Positions 12,801-27,800 of a stretch of 64,000 bases of DNA are shown here, in pieces. The stretch is from the NCBI GenBank assembly GCA_006937955.1, contig SSNP01000010.1, positions 6,641,610 through 6,705,609 on the forward strand, in the 5' to 3' direction. Within the stretch, counting starts at the first letter, position 1. Each line of letters starts with the position of its first letter. The notes under the pieces were generated by a model. That model did not search any database. It was given only the letters and a program-made list of their open reading frames with translations, and had not been told where the DNA came from. A program made the position numbers and the translations under genes. This DNA is from Pachypanchax playfairii (taxonomy: Eukaryota > Chordata > Actinopteri > Cyprinodontiformes > Aplocheilidae).

Positions 12801-15800
12801 TTGTGTTCAGGTCATTGGTCTGATCTAAGATTCAGAACTTAAGCAGTTCAATTGAAAGAGGAGAACAGGTCACACTTTACAGTATATAAACACAGAACTG
12901 GCTTCACATTAACTGTGTGTGTGTTCAGCTTCCATGTGAACAGACTGGAACAGCCACACCTGAACCTTTCAAATTAAAATGATCAAATATATTTATCTTT
13001 AATATAATACATACTATATCATTATTCATTTCTAATCAATGTCTGTTATAATAAATTCCTTGTTACTGAAAACACAGTACAGCTGTTTGTACAGGTAAAA
13101 CTGTAAATGAAAAACATCAAAAGATCCATCTAATCTAAAGAAATACATCTAAATGTCAGATGATCAGATTTGGTTGTAAATGTGCTTTTTGCAGCAAGGC
13201 TGGACAGAATTTACCACAAAATAAGACAATAACTGACGGCCGCTTTTAAAAGAGCCCTAAAACGAGGCAAGAACGAAGGCAGCTATTAAATATCTTTAAA
13301 ATGTGACCATGAATTGCTAGAAGTTTCTGCTTTTTGAGTCGATCTCTGAAGCAGCTTTTCTTTTGAGAAAGATAAAACTATGAGAATAGGACTCACAGCA
13401 GCAGCAGAGGCTGTAAGCAGCATGAAGCCTTTATGCAGCTCCATGCATCAGCTCAAAGGATGAATTACATACATTAGTACCTTAAAGTGGAGGTTTGATA
13501 TGTTAATGGGCTGATCTGAGCTGCAGTGATAAGCTGACAAAGAAAGTCCCTGAAAATATGAAGCTCTAGCTTGTGAGCTTTAAAGATGACGACAGGAGAA
13601 TGAGATTCATTTATAAAATCTGTCAAAATATGCAAATAAAATAACAAGTTTTTGTAATTAAACTTTTAGAAAATGATTCTGAATTTTAACAAAAGACTTA
13701 AATTAAATCTCCTCTTAGTTTAAAAAAAAATATTAAAACACAAAACAATAATGTGACTTCTTAGAAAATATAGATGTTTTTGGAATTTTGTCTTATTTAA
13801 ACTCAGAAACAGTTCTGATGAAAGTTACATCAGCATAAAAAATAAATCATAAACTTAATAAACAGCTTAATAAACATCAGTGCAGATAGCCTCATTTTTT
13901 ATTTTCATCTCTGAACTTTAGTTGAGCAGATGTGACTCTGGCGCGTTTTATTTCTTCATATTTTGGTCTCCATAACTCCGCCCCCTTTCCACAAAGTTTT
14001 TCCAAATCTGAGTTTGGTCCTGAAAAAACAGTTAATCTATAGTTACTACTGGTTCTCACAAGTTTATACTGATTGGATTTGGAGTTTTCTGGATTTTTGG
14101 AGTTAAAATCTGAAACCTGGTGATAAACATCAGCTTCTTGAAATGAAAATGCTTCTAAAATCTTTTTATTTATAAAACCGTCAGCATTTCAGTGCTGAAA
14201 GTTTAAAAATGTGATACAAAACACTTTAAAAGTATCTAGTAAAACAGCAGAAACACTAACAAGGCAGGTCAGATTATTAAATGTGTTTCTAACTGCTGGA
14301 AAAACTTCTGCCCAATTGAAAATCTCTTAATTGTTTCTACCTTCAAACCGTTTATTCTGAGATCATGTGGTGCTTTTATACGTACCAGATGGAGGAACTA
14401 AACAACATGTTGAAAAAAATTACAACAAAATAAATTGAAACAATTAAATATATTTTTACCAGTTAAATGTCCGATTAGGGAAACGTTAACAATAATAAAC
14501 ATTTTGCAGAATTTTATCAAACATTTGTAAATAATTCCAAATAAGTCCAAAAATCAGGAAACATTCAAACTCACAGCTAGAAGAAGAATCTTTTGATTTT
14601 TTTTGCTAAAAAAATTACAAATGAGGGTTTAATTATTTCTTCATTCAATCAACTATATTATTATTTCAGCAATCATTTCAGCTTCAGTGTACACAGTGAG
14701 AGGAAAGATGGCTGTGTTCCACTTAGCAGCTTCAGATTTGGGGTTGTGAAGACGGATTACTGCTGAGAAATGTTCCCACTGTGCTTTTCCTACTCTGACA
14801 CATCTGCTGTGAGCGTGTTGTTGAAGCCTCAGCAGCATTTCATTCAACACTTTTACTTTTCAGGTCTAACATTAACCAGCGTGAGGATCAAACATTTCTG
14901 CAGCAGAGATCGGACTGACCACTGAGGAGATTGAATTTGGGCTTCTACGTACCGAAGGAAACGATTGAGGTCTCCATGTCTCATATACTCGAACACCATG
15001 GCCAGCGGCTCTCCGTCTGTGCAGACGCCATAAAACCGCACAATATGTTGGTGTTGGAGCACCGTCAGCAGCTCTGCCTCCCGCTGGAAGTCCTGCCGGG
15101 TCGACTCGTTTGCATCCTTTAGAGTCTGCGATCAAACAACGGTTTCAACTTTACATCCACTGTAACTGTAAAATAACTTTGTTCACCAACAGAAAAACAA
15201 AAAAGACTGAAATGATTGAAAGATTCCAAGTGGTGCTGAATAAATAATAACAAAAACATATATATATATTTTTTTTACAGAAACTGAAAGATGAAAAAAA
15301 CCCACTGGCTCAAACAGCTTCACAAAATAAAAAGAAGTATGACAATAAGAAAGAATCATCATACACTGAGATGCAGCTTCACAGAATAAACACATTTACT
15401 CAGATGTATTCAGACGTAAACTGACCTTCTTGATCAATGCATGAGTGAATCAAAGCTCCTTTATACTTTATACTATAACCCGTTTTGTGAAACATGCACT
15501 GATAATAATAAAAAGTATAAATCCATCGCAGCGCACTATTATTACATTACATTGATAAAAAAGAGAGAAATGCACCAAGTCGATTACAGAGGGAGAAAAC
15601 AGGTTTAAACATGATGTGTTTGAAATTTTAACAAAAATATACTGTAAAAAATGAGTTGTTGCATCTGGTTTTATAATCCAAATGTGTTCAGAAGATTTTA
15701 CCAGTGTGTTCAGTATGTGACTGAACAAAGTAAAAGTAGAATAACACTGTTTTCCTCTAACAGCTGTTTTTTCTTTCAGATTGATGAATCTAAAATGTTT

Positions 15801-18800
15801 CATATTTTTAGCATCACTATCGAGTCTTTGAGGAGTTTAGAAGATGAATCTGGTTTCTGGAACATCTCCTGAAATCCTGAGACTGGATTTATCCTAAACT
15901 AGTTAAAACATTTAAACCCTGATACCAGAGTCAGAATCAGCTGACTTTTAAACATGTCTAACACGGAACATGCACAGCTGCATCACCTGAACATCTGTTT
16001 CTGTGGAGGCAGGTGATTTATGAAAAAACACATTAATCAAAGCTCAGCTGGAGTGTGAGAGACATCTTGCTCTGAGTATTTTGAGCCTCTTTTCATTGTT
16101 CCCAGAATTCATTGCATCATCCTTGCTGAGTGTCAACAGGCTAGAAACTCATAATGTGATTAATAGGATGATAAATGGAAGCAGAGCCACGTTTGCTCAT
16201 CTAGTTTTTTCTTCTTCTGTGGTTTGCATTAACCTGTTGTAAGATGAGCTGAGTATTAAACCACCTGACAGCCCTTTAACAAAGACAACTCACTCTAAAA
16301 CCACAGAATATTATTTCAGCACATGGTGGAACAAGGTGTGAGTGCAGGAGGGAACTTGGGAGGTCAGAGTTTACACTTCTTGAGTATTTTTAATGTTTTA
16401 GTTTGAGAGCTGAGTCACAGGTGTTGCACGTATTAATGGACAGTGTGTGGAAGGTTTAAAGCTTCAGTTCAGTGATCTGACAGTAAAATTATTGGGTTCT
16501 TGGAGAAAAATATTGTATTGGGATCTGATAGTCTATATACATTTAAATGCATTTATTCTTAAGACTGTAAAAATACTTTTGTGCAGTCAGAAAATTACTT
16601 TCAGTGTATTATGATGTAACTATATTTCTAACTTTATGTGATGCTGTTTTGAGGCAAAAGTTAATGGAACCTAAAAACAGTTTTTTATTATTTAAGAGAA
16701 AAATATTGAGAGATTCAAACTGAATGTTTTTTATTTCCAACCCAATTCACACAGTTGACATCAGTTAAAACATCATGTGCTGACATTTTTTAAAATATTT
16801 TATAGGAAATTTAATTGCAAAATTAATTCTCTTTTGTTTTTCATGCATTTTTTCCTCGTGTAGATGCTTCATGTAGCACGTGTTCAGAAAACCAAACTAA
16901 AACCTTTGAAACAACAAACAGATAAAACTCCTCACCTTAATAGCAACTAGCATCTTGTCATTATCAGGACTCAGGTTTGCACATTCTGCCAGGTAAACTT
17001 TGCCAAACGCTCCTTCGCCCAGCTCCCACTTCAACACGATGTCCTGCCGCTTGATGTGCTGAACACCTGACATCATAGAGAAGAGACACCAGTCAGTGGA
17101 CGGATCCAGAGAAGTTCAGGTTTGTGATTCGACAGAACATTTTGAATCAAGGTCAAAGTTTTTTCAAATATCAGAAATAATAAAAGAAATTAAAAGCAGC
17201 TGCTAATAAAAAGTGATATATTATTTAATAACTATGAATTCAAAGCTGTGCTGACACTCACACATGTCTTTGTCCTTGATGATGCCACAGAAGTACTGTG
17301 GGTTCTCAACAAAACTTGACAAACCAGAGTCTTCATCTGAGGACGGGGGGCTGGTTCCAAAGTTCATGAACCGAAGCGACACAGCCAGGTCGTCCTTGGT
17401 ACCCAGAACAGATGAACCTAATGAAACAGCAGACAAGAAAAAGTGATACATGACATCTAATCAGTCTCCCACCTCTTGTGATTACAGTAACCAACAAAAA
17501 AAGCAATTCAAGACCCATTTTTCTCTTTTAAGGAATCAACATTCTCTGCTACCAACTTGGCTGCACAATTGTTGGTACCATGGTGACAGATGATGACAAG
17601 CTCTAATAATCACCATCATCAGCCATGCGGCAATCAGGCCACATTGAATTGGGGAAAAAAGTGACCAAGAAAGGCCGGATGGTTAGCAACACCTCTCTAT
17701 GGCACATATTAAAAGCCAAACAAGTGGAGTCCAAATTGTAAAACCCACTCAGCAAGGCAAACCACAGAACCCCCAGAGTCCAAAACACAAGAAAATGGAA
17801 CAACAAAGAGAGCCCAGAGGAGATGGAAGGAAGGAAAGAGGGAGCACCAGCCACTTAGGCAATCAGACCCACTTAGGAGCTCTGAGAGAGAGAGAAGGGT
17901 GGAGAGTCCAGTCTCTAGTCTCATCTAACAGTCCATCCATCCATCCATCCATCCATCCATCCATCCATCCATCCATCCATCCTGTATCCATCCATCCATC
18001 CATCCATCCATCCATCCATCCATCCATCCATCCATCCATCCATCCTGTATCCATCCATCCATCCATCCATCCATCCATCCATCCATCCATCCATCCATCC
18101 ATCCATCCATCCATCCATCCATCCATCCATCCATCCATCCTGTTTAATAGCCCTCACCACATGATGGTGGCCTTGAGGTTTGTGCTGCTGTAATTAAGAC
18201 ACGTTTCCCAAAATACAGCAGCTGCCTGGAAACAAACAAACTGCAGCAGAAACTCAAATCAGTCCATTTCTGTTGAGATTTACTCTCTAAAGAAACATCT
18301 GTAATTTAAAACAAGGATTTGGCAAAATCATCTGTTATGGATTATTCTGTACCCGTATTTATTAGAATTCATATAAGCTAGGGCAAAAATTTTCAAGTGT
18401 GTAAAATCCTTTTTATTTTACACACTTTAATTCCGAATTAAATTGTTGAAATGAATGTGCACAAATCAAAATCCTTCATTGTTGTACTTCAACACCATGT
18501 AAACTTTGGAGAACTGACTCAAAGAAACAACAGCAACTATCCCACATTATTTCTTTCACCAAACAATCGCTGCATCATGAGAAGATCAGTCATTTACTTA
18601 CGGTGAATTCCAAACTTGGACTTCTGACCACATCTGTTAATAACCAAAATCATGATGAGCAGAAACGTGCAGGTAAACACAGCAAGGCCCACGGCTACAG
18701 ACACCTGTTAAACAAACACACAGCAAATATCAAACATTAAAAATCCAGAATGTTCCAACTGGATGTCAAAAAGTCAATCCAAGTCATGATGGAGACTGTT

Positions 18801-21800
18801 TTATTTATTGGCATATAATCATTCAAAACTCCTCAAATCTTAATCTTTAATGAAATCAGCCAACAGCAGCTTTAAATCTGAAGTTATTAGCACATGGCTA
18901 ATTAGCATACAAGTATAGAGGAGAATATTTAAACCAGTGGTATTTCTGAAAGTATTATCCTTAGTTTTTAATCTATGTTCAGAATATTTTTGTTCACATA
19001 AGTCAAATAAAACCAGCTCACTAATCACATAATTTAAAAAAATAGTCCATATTAAGAAGACAGCCAGCCAAAGTGCTGCTCATGAAGCTGCTATTAAGTC
19101 TCATACATCAGTTTATTATTCGTATTATTTAAATGATTCAAGCAGACATCACACTTTCACTAATGAAACACAAATCTTATTAAGGATTTTCAAAGAAAAC
19201 AACCTCCATTTTCAAATTAATATTAGGTTTATTCAATATGGAGAGATAAGTTAAAGTTAAGTTTATCTGCAATAGATGCCCCAAAAGTGCAAAAACTACA
19301 AATGTTAAAGGGAAAAACTCTGAATTGAGGTGGTGTTTAATTAAATAATCATATTATTGTTTTGTTTGGAAATAATTACAAATGCTGCTGTATTTTTTAA
19401 AATGTATGATATTTTGTTTCTAAATACTTTTCTTGTAAATCTTTAGTAAAACCTATTAACTGTTCAGCTTCTGGTTATTTATTTAATATGTAATGATATG
19501 AAATATCCACCAGAATGCAAAGTAAAACTACTGAGGATTTCAGTATATACATAGTATTGATTTTAATAAGTTTAATGCACTTGATGTGTGTAGTTTATGT
19601 GCCGTGGAAATCAGCAGATCGTCTCAATCCAATTCCTGCTTGATCGTCCAGATGTAATCAGCAGAAACTCCATCTGACTCAGCACAGTGTCAGAGATTTA
19701 AACATCTGATTAGAACGTTTTACTCATCATCAGATTTTTATTGGAGATGATGACAGACGTACCACAAACATTCGACTCTCTGGTTTCTCGGTAATATTGG
19801 ATTTGTTTCCAGGACCTGATGGAACAAAACAAAAGTGCACAAGAAGTTCATTCAGTGTTAAGGAGACGTGCAAAATTTTTAAAGAGCCTCAAAATCAGTT
19901 GAGGACTTACTTGAACCCTCATCAAAGACTAGCATGTGGAGAGAAAGAGCAAAAATATGTTTATGAGCTGAAATGATAGAAACCCAGAGATCTGCAGGCT
20001 AAAATCCAGCGGTGGAGGTGCTCAAACTGCTCCACACCTGTCCTTTAAAGGTATAAATCTTTCAATGTGTGTGCAAACAGAGCAAAAATATGAGAAGCTG
20101 CCAATTACCAAATGCCCATCATCTGTAATTTAAGTTACCATGGTGATGTTTGGCATCTGTATCTGAATCAGGCTGAAATGTCACAGAAACTTTATCTTGA
20201 GCTGATGTTCCCTTCAGGACAGGTGGAACTTTAAAGGATTCAGTTCTCTACATTTCTCTGATATTTATGTTTCCAGCTCAGAAAATGTGAAAATATAGAC
20301 AGGTTTTAAAAAAAACAAGTTCTGCCTCAGAGTGATACACCAACCCTCCAAAGTAAAAGCTGCATAACATTACTTTCACTGCTAAGTTTAACAGCATACG
20401 ACTTGTCATGGGAATATGAGGAGATTTCAATGGTTTTAATTGTTGGAACCAAACATTTTCAGGTACTGACCTGGAATTACACCCTCAGGATCAGACTCAA
20501 AAGGGTTCTCCATGAATCTCCCAACAGCTGTGGCCTCATCCCTTCCAAATTTGTTTTCCACAATCAGAGTGTAGTTGCCGTTGTTGATGTGGGTCGGCTT
20601 GTTAAGAAAGAGACAGCCGTGCTTGACTGAACCATCATTTGCATCTGGGATTAACTGCATGTATACATATTCGGTTTCTTTGAAAATAGCTCCGTTGTAC
20701 AGCCACGTTATGGTTGGCTCAGGGTTGCCATCCACAGCGAAGGGGAAACACCAGTTATGCTGTCGCACAGCATCTTTCAGGAAGATGATCTTGACTGGAA
20801 CTGGGGAGAGATTACAGATGTGGGATTTTATTGGAAATTAACAACGCAGCAAATATTTATATGAAAAAGCTTCTAATTTAGCAGTTCCTCAATGAGAAAA
20901 GCATCAAATGATTAAATCAAAATGAACTTTATTATCTTTTTGGGGAAACCACTGCAACGACCTACTTTTAAACTGATTACATTTTCTAACAAGGTTGGAG
21001 GAATAGTGAAAAAGATAATTGGAGGCCATTTTTTGGGCTTCTGGGCCAAATTCCATGAATCAGTGGACAAATGAAGAAAAATATCTGAAAAATAAAAACA
21101 CATGAACCAAAGCCATGAAAATTATTAGTATAATTTTAATAAACCTTGAAATAAATAAGTACAAAAGCTCAAAATTATACATTTTAATAACTTAAAATCA
21201 GAACAATAAAAAACAAATAAACAAACATCAGATCCATGAATCACTATAAAAACATCTGTCCCTGCTCATGATGAGAAATACTTTATGATAAAGTTGCCTT
21301 GAATTTTCCCAGTTTTTTTATTTATCTGAATATTTTTTAAAGATTGTTTATTTCTTTAATCTTCATAGAGACAAAGATTTTTAGATAAATATGTTGGAAA
21401 TAAAGAAAATACTGCTCATTAAGATGAAAAAACTTTGATTTTCTGCTGAATGCACAATTTTGTCACATAAAACTAAACTCTTGTGTGTCAGTTCCTTGTG
21501 AGTTTCCAGAAATCAATACTCTCTATCTGCTCTGCAAACCTGTGCTGACCTGCCATGAATAATGAATCCTGGTCGTCGTCGTGCTTCTGACCACAGAAAC
21601 TACCTGGAAGCTCTCCTGGACATGAAGTTACAGGAAATGGCCTCAATTAGATCGAACACAACTCTCAAGTGCAGAGACCCCTCACTCTGCTCGGGCCATT
21701 GTGCTGCTCTTAACCTGCGACCCCACCCCAGAAAGTGCTGCACTAAGGGAGATACTGAGGTGTGGGCCTCTCCACTCTGTGCTCAGTCTGTTGCAATGAG

Positions 21801-24800
21801 TGGAAATTGGTACTATTTTTCACATTTAACAAATCGTCCATTAGCAAGCTCCATTAATCTTACACTACAGGGGATAAAAGCAAGGTTGGAATTAGATTTA
21901 ATCAGACCTCGTTTCAGAATTAGACAACGACCGTTCAGAAAAGTGACAAATACATAAAAAGATTTGCAGATAAATTCCAGGCAGGATCTCAGCTTATTTC
22001 ATTATATTTGACTATTAAACATTTCTTGGAGACAAATACCAAAAAAAAATTGTGAATTAAAAAGTGATGCTCCAAATTGTTTGATTTTAATTTAAGGCTT
22101 TTCATGAAGGAGAAGCTACGTATGTAGCATGAATCTGTGGCACAGGGAGCCACTCAGCAGTAAACACACTGTTCTGGGAGGTAATTAGAAGTAATTAAAG
22201 GGCCAGCGGTTAACGAGTGTCTGTCCACCAGGGGGGCTGATGTTGATAGATTAGCTGCACTAACGCATTTACAGTCTGCCAATCACTGTAGATGAAGCGG
22301 TTTTCCGGAGTAGGAGGGAAAAGTCCATTAGCGCGGGCTTAAATCAGATCTAAGCGCGGGTTATCCGCCCATTTTCCTGATGTTCATTATCTGTCCCTTG
22401 ATGCTCATACATTTGGCCTCAGCTGATTGGCGCCCCCGTCTTTTTTGGCTTTATTTTCTAATGAGTGTCACTCAGTTGGTGAAATACAATTTTGTTTGGG
22501 TTGTATTTTCAGTAATGTATTGCTAATGCATCTGACAGTCATCTGTGGGACTACTGGGTGCTGTCATTCCTCGATGTTGTTCACCATCCAGATGCACTAA
22601 TGCATCTGAAAGCAGAAAACAGCAGCAAACCTCCAGAGTCAAGCTTCAACTGTAATTTAAAAGTGCAGGATGGATGAGGTGGTGGAGCTCTTTAAGAGCA
22701 AGATGAGGTAAGTTCACCTTCCTTTGTCCTCTCATTGTATCCCTGCATTAAAAGACAAACCATACCTGTAGCACTTCACTCACTATTATTTTAACGCTTC
22801 TCACCAGTTGCCAGTCTGAGTGGCAGATGACAGAGAGCTCCATTAGAAGCGTGGTGGGTATGTACTTGTATTTGTAGAAGGAGCATTTAGAAGAAATCAG
22901 TGCAGTGTATTTTTCTTTTCTCCAGTTTCCACCCTGCCTGCACTACAAAATGGTCCCAGTGTGCTCTCGCCCTCACCTCCATTAAAGCTGGCGGCTCATA
23001 TTGAGCTTGTGCGCTTTCAGGAGTGAGGTTTTTTTATTTTGCAGGTACTTACACTCAATGTCCAATTGCACCATCCCCTCCTTGGGCCCAGCTTGGTTCT
23101 CAGCCTCACACGTCAGGTTGTGCAGGTTGTCTTTGGATGAAACGTTGGTGAGGTAAAGGATCATGTTTAATTTGGAGTCCGAGACTATCTTCTGCAGCAG
23201 CCGGACACACAGAGACAGTAGAGAGGAGATCAGTACATCCAGTGACAGAGATCACTCAGAAGTGTGCAGGTTAGAGAAATTTCATGTGATATTATGGGAA
23301 AACCTGTTGAGATGTATTGGTATCAAACAGGCAACAGAAAGAACGTCACATGTTTTTATTTACCACAAATTGTGAGACTCAAAGTAACGTGAAAGTTCCT
23401 CCTACCTGAACGTCAAACTGGGAAGCGAGTTCATCTGTTTGCCATTTCACACTGGGTGTAGGACTTCCTGTCACCTGACACTCAAACGTGAGGTTTCCTC
23501 CTTCTTGAGTTTTGAACTGAGAGGAGACGATATTGACTTCAGGCAGACCTGAGAACAGCAGAGGAGAAAACAGAGTACTGGTTGGTACAGTAAAATAAAA
23601 AGTCAAGCTTTTATCTTCAATCCTTTTTCTCTTTAAACAAGAGCAAGAAAACAGTACTGTGTTCAAATATTCCATGTTTCCTAGCAACAAGATTTTACTC
23701 TTATATGTAAAGAAACAACCCATTTGTTGCTGAATTTCACAGAATCAATTTGCTTTTAAATGCTTAAAAAGAAGGAAAAAGAAGCAGCTTTTGTTTAGAA
23801 TACTGAATATAATCAAAAGAACTAAAGTTTGTAAATTATGAGTTTGACTTTTAAAAAGTAGTCAGAATCCTCCAGCCAATCTGCCTCCTGTTTACATGTA
23901 TCTTAACAAGTTATGTGGCTTTTCGCTTGACATTTAAATGTTGAATCAGTGTAGAGAGAAAGTTTCCCTTCATCAGTGAAATCGTACATCTGGTTCGTCC
24001 ACATCTGTCTCTACAGCTAACTTCCAGTCTCTAAATGATGCAACACGGAGGGAAAACCCCCCTTAATGAAAGGTGAGACATCAGAATGAAATCTAAACTC
24101 ACTGCAGTTTTCAATCATCAAAGAATGGAGGAATATTTCCTCATCATCTGAAAAACAGGACAACATCTGGCTGTACAGTTCACAGCGATCATCATCGTGC
24201 CACTGCTTCAGCCAGAAGAGGTCACATGAGCAAACGAGTGGGTTGTCCTTCAAAACCCTGAAATCAAACAAAAAATATCAACTTTCAGGTGTTTAAAACA
24301 TTTCAGACTGTTTAGTCATAATCTTTATGACCATAAACAGGAATAAAATGTTATCTTTACAACATTACACTAATTATCTTCAATTATATTTTTCATTTAT
24401 GTTTTTACCGTAACTATTGGAGAAATACACCTATATCTGGTTTCAATGAGTCAGAGAAATAAAACTGTATTTTTAAAAGGATTTTACAATAATGTATTAT
24501 ATGTACATTTTTTATGTACCTTCAGAAAAGTGTCAGTAAAATTTTAATTAAAGACCTAAAATGTACCACAAGTTCAATCCCCTCCATCTAAAAGAATAGA
24601 ACATTTTCTTCATTATAAAAAAATGTAAATACAGATTGTTTTTTTCGTGTTGACTCCTTTAGATTCAGATGGTTCGAGACTTGCTGTTGCCAGTTCAAAT
24701 ATTATTTTGTCTAATACATTTAACTGTAATTTGTTTGATGCTTAAACTTCCTGATTATGTGCATCTGAGTAGGCGGGGCTTCCAGCGCCAAGTGCTCAGA

Positions 24801-27800
24801 CTGAAATACAACATAGCAGCAGCTGTTACTGGAATATCAAGGCATCAATTCAGCAAAGGAAGGCGGAGACGCCTGGTCTGGGTCTCATACCACGTCCAAA
24901 CGTCTTCCTTATTATCCTTCAATGGGATTGTTCAGTTCAGGACAACAGAGCAATTACTGGCTTGAGAACATTTTCCATTTTTAAGGCCATGATGGTTTAA
25001 GAGCAGATCTACATGGTTGTCATTTGCAGTTTTGCAATTATCATTTGATGATCAATGCCAATGAACAACAGATTATTAAAAGATTCTGTGCTGACCATGT
25101 GAGGAAGAACACGAGTTCAATAGGAAAAAACACCGAGACGGACTTTCTAAAAACTGATCTCCAGGGTAGAGGATGTTGTTGAGTCTACTTACAAAACATT
25201 TTTATATCTAAAGCTACTTCCTTTCAACCTTTGCAGAATAAAAAAAATGACTCACAGGTTCAGCAGAGGCAGAGAATGAAACACTCTCCAGCTGATGTGT
25301 TCCAGAGAGTTTGATGCCAAATTCCTGTGAAACAAAAAGAAAAGACGTGATAATAGTTTGTTAATGACCTCACATGACCTCACATGGTGGAACTCTTCTT
25401 CCACTTCACTGGATCACAACCGGTAAAGCTCTGATGAATTACAGTATGTTTCATTGCTCACATTTAGATTTTATTTTCATTTACTTGCTTGTAGCTTTAA
25501 GAAGACGTACAAATATTTCCAAAAACAAAAACCAAACCGTTTCCCATAAATATGTTGTTTTTTCATTGTTGAACTCAGGTGCTGTTCTGCAGTCGAGTCA
25601 AGCTGTGAGTTGATTGCTCACTCTCAGAACAATGTGTACCTGCTTTGAATTACACTCAGTGGAAAACGTTAATGCATCCAGACCGGCTCTGATCAATTAC
25701 CCTGGCAAGTATTTCACACCGAGCAGAAGCCACATTCACAAACACCCCAGCACACCTCCGTTCTGTGTTCAGTACTTTAGCTAATTAGTCCTCAGTCACA
25801 AACAGTTTCTGGATCAAGAATGTTTCTCTGCTGCGGAACACGGAAGTTAGAACTGTGTTTGAAAAAAAAACATTTTTAAATAAATATTGATATTTAGTTT
25901 TTTTTTTATACCAGTAAAAAACATTTTTGGCTGTCCAAGCTTTGTGAGTTGCTTCGGTCTGCCGATCAGCCTAAAATCTAAATAACAAACAAATAAAATG
26001 TTCTGAATGAATATTTTTAATATTCAGGCAACAAACTTCATTGACTTCAATGATTCTAACTGTTGAGCCTTGAGTCTCAGATCCTGCTTGCAAACAACCT
26101 TAGTGGGAAATCACTTCATAAAATAGAAATAATTTGCATTTCGGGTTACGAAACATTCTAATAAAAAGACATTTGTATGTTCTGATTGGTCAGGATTTGT
26201 AGTTATTTGCAAAAACAATTGACTGGATATCTTGGCATGTTAACAATGAGACCTAAAGTGTTGCTCTACAACATAATTTCCACTTTTCTGAACAACGTGA
26301 ACCTGGTATTGAAGGACCTGTTGGTGCCGCTGCCATTCAGAGATAATTTAACTTTACAATCCTCTAATGAAGAACTCAGATTAATCGGCTTCTAATCGGT
26401 TTGACTTCACATTTATGGATATTATTGTCTTTTTTTCTTATAAAAGACTCAAAAAGATTAAATACGTTCATGCTGATGTTTATCATTGTGCCTCATACTA
26501 ATACTGTGATACAATATTCTTATTTTTCAACCCTCTCAGGCCACTTAAATATCATTGGAGCTCAAATGATCCTCAGACTTTGAAAGGCTGTAAATAAACC
26601 CCCTCAGAAGATGACAGAAAGCCACACTGGGGAGCGTGCACATGGAAACCAATACATAATCACTGTGGCAGGGCCAAGGGTTCAATTATTTGTTTTCCTT
26701 GCTCCCAAAAGTTCATGTCAGATGGGTTAGCCATTGGGGCTTATCCATTACCAGCTCGATTCCTGCTCCAGTCCACAGGGGGAGAGCGGAGCCGGGAATA
26801 GCAGCTCAGTCTCTTTCAGACTTTCAGAAAGCTCCACTGAATTCTGGAGGTTTGAGTGTGACAGCAGAGAAAAAATACTTCAAATCTATAATTATTTATT
26901 TGGGTTTTATTCAGTCACTCCTAATCTCAGAAATACATCTGTCACACAGAAACCTGTATCCTACCCCCAAGCCTGGCAGACCCCTCTCCCTCCACAGTGA
27001 AATATTGATTAAGTGATAATGGACCCTTAGTGGAGTGTATTTATTATGCATCAGTTGTCAATAATCCGCCAAAGTGAGCGAGTAAAAGGTGACTAGTGGA
27101 TGTCTTCTCCTATTTCTTGAGCTTCTCAGCCCCCACCTCTTCCCGACTATCGTCTCTGGTCCTTGAAACCCGCCTGTCTTTCAGATAAACAACGATGGAC
27201 ATGTTGAACACACTCAGTAAAATGATGAGGACAAGATGGTGCCGATAAGGGTCAGCTGCTTGTGAACAGGCAGATCTGTTGGTTTCATTTGAGTCCTGTA
27301 TTTATTGTTAAGCGTTGACTGTAAGAACAGATATAAAATAAGTTGTTTATTAATCTGAAGTAACTTGTAGTTTCATGTTTTTCACAGCTGCAGTTTGTTT
27401 CAATATCAGCGAAAGCAGAATTTTCTTTAGGGCTGCTTTTCATCATTAACTGGTGTAAGAGTCAGTTTCCTCTAAATAAATAATAATTTAAATATCTTAA
27501 ATAATGTCTTCAAATCCTCAATTTAAAGATTGTAGTAAATGTCATAACACTTTTGACTGTATTTTAAAAATATTTTTGTTTAAAAACTAATTTTATTTGT
27601 TCTTCGATCTGATTTTAGGATCTTTACCATCCAGTTTGGAGATATTTATTGGTTACTTTGTGAAATGTTAACGAGCTGGCTGAGGGTTGAATGACAGCGA
27701 CAAATTGGCTGACAAACACGACAAGGAGAGAAAATCACTTACACGTACTGCAGCTTGAGGTTGTTTTGGAAGGCGTTAGCGGAGATGAACCTCAGTTTAC

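Noticed and set aside
17260..17264. Alternative donor two bases earlier for ntrk1 exon 12
   Set aside because: It is a weaker match and breaks the reading frame into exon 13.
17863..18193. Long open frames of SIHP or MDGW repeats
   Set aside because: They are translations of the ATCC tetranucleotide repeat inside an ntrk1 intron.
21562..21957. 131-codon open frame as a nested gene
   Set aside because: No recognisable domain, signal or splice partner. More likely chance openness in balanced intronic DNA.
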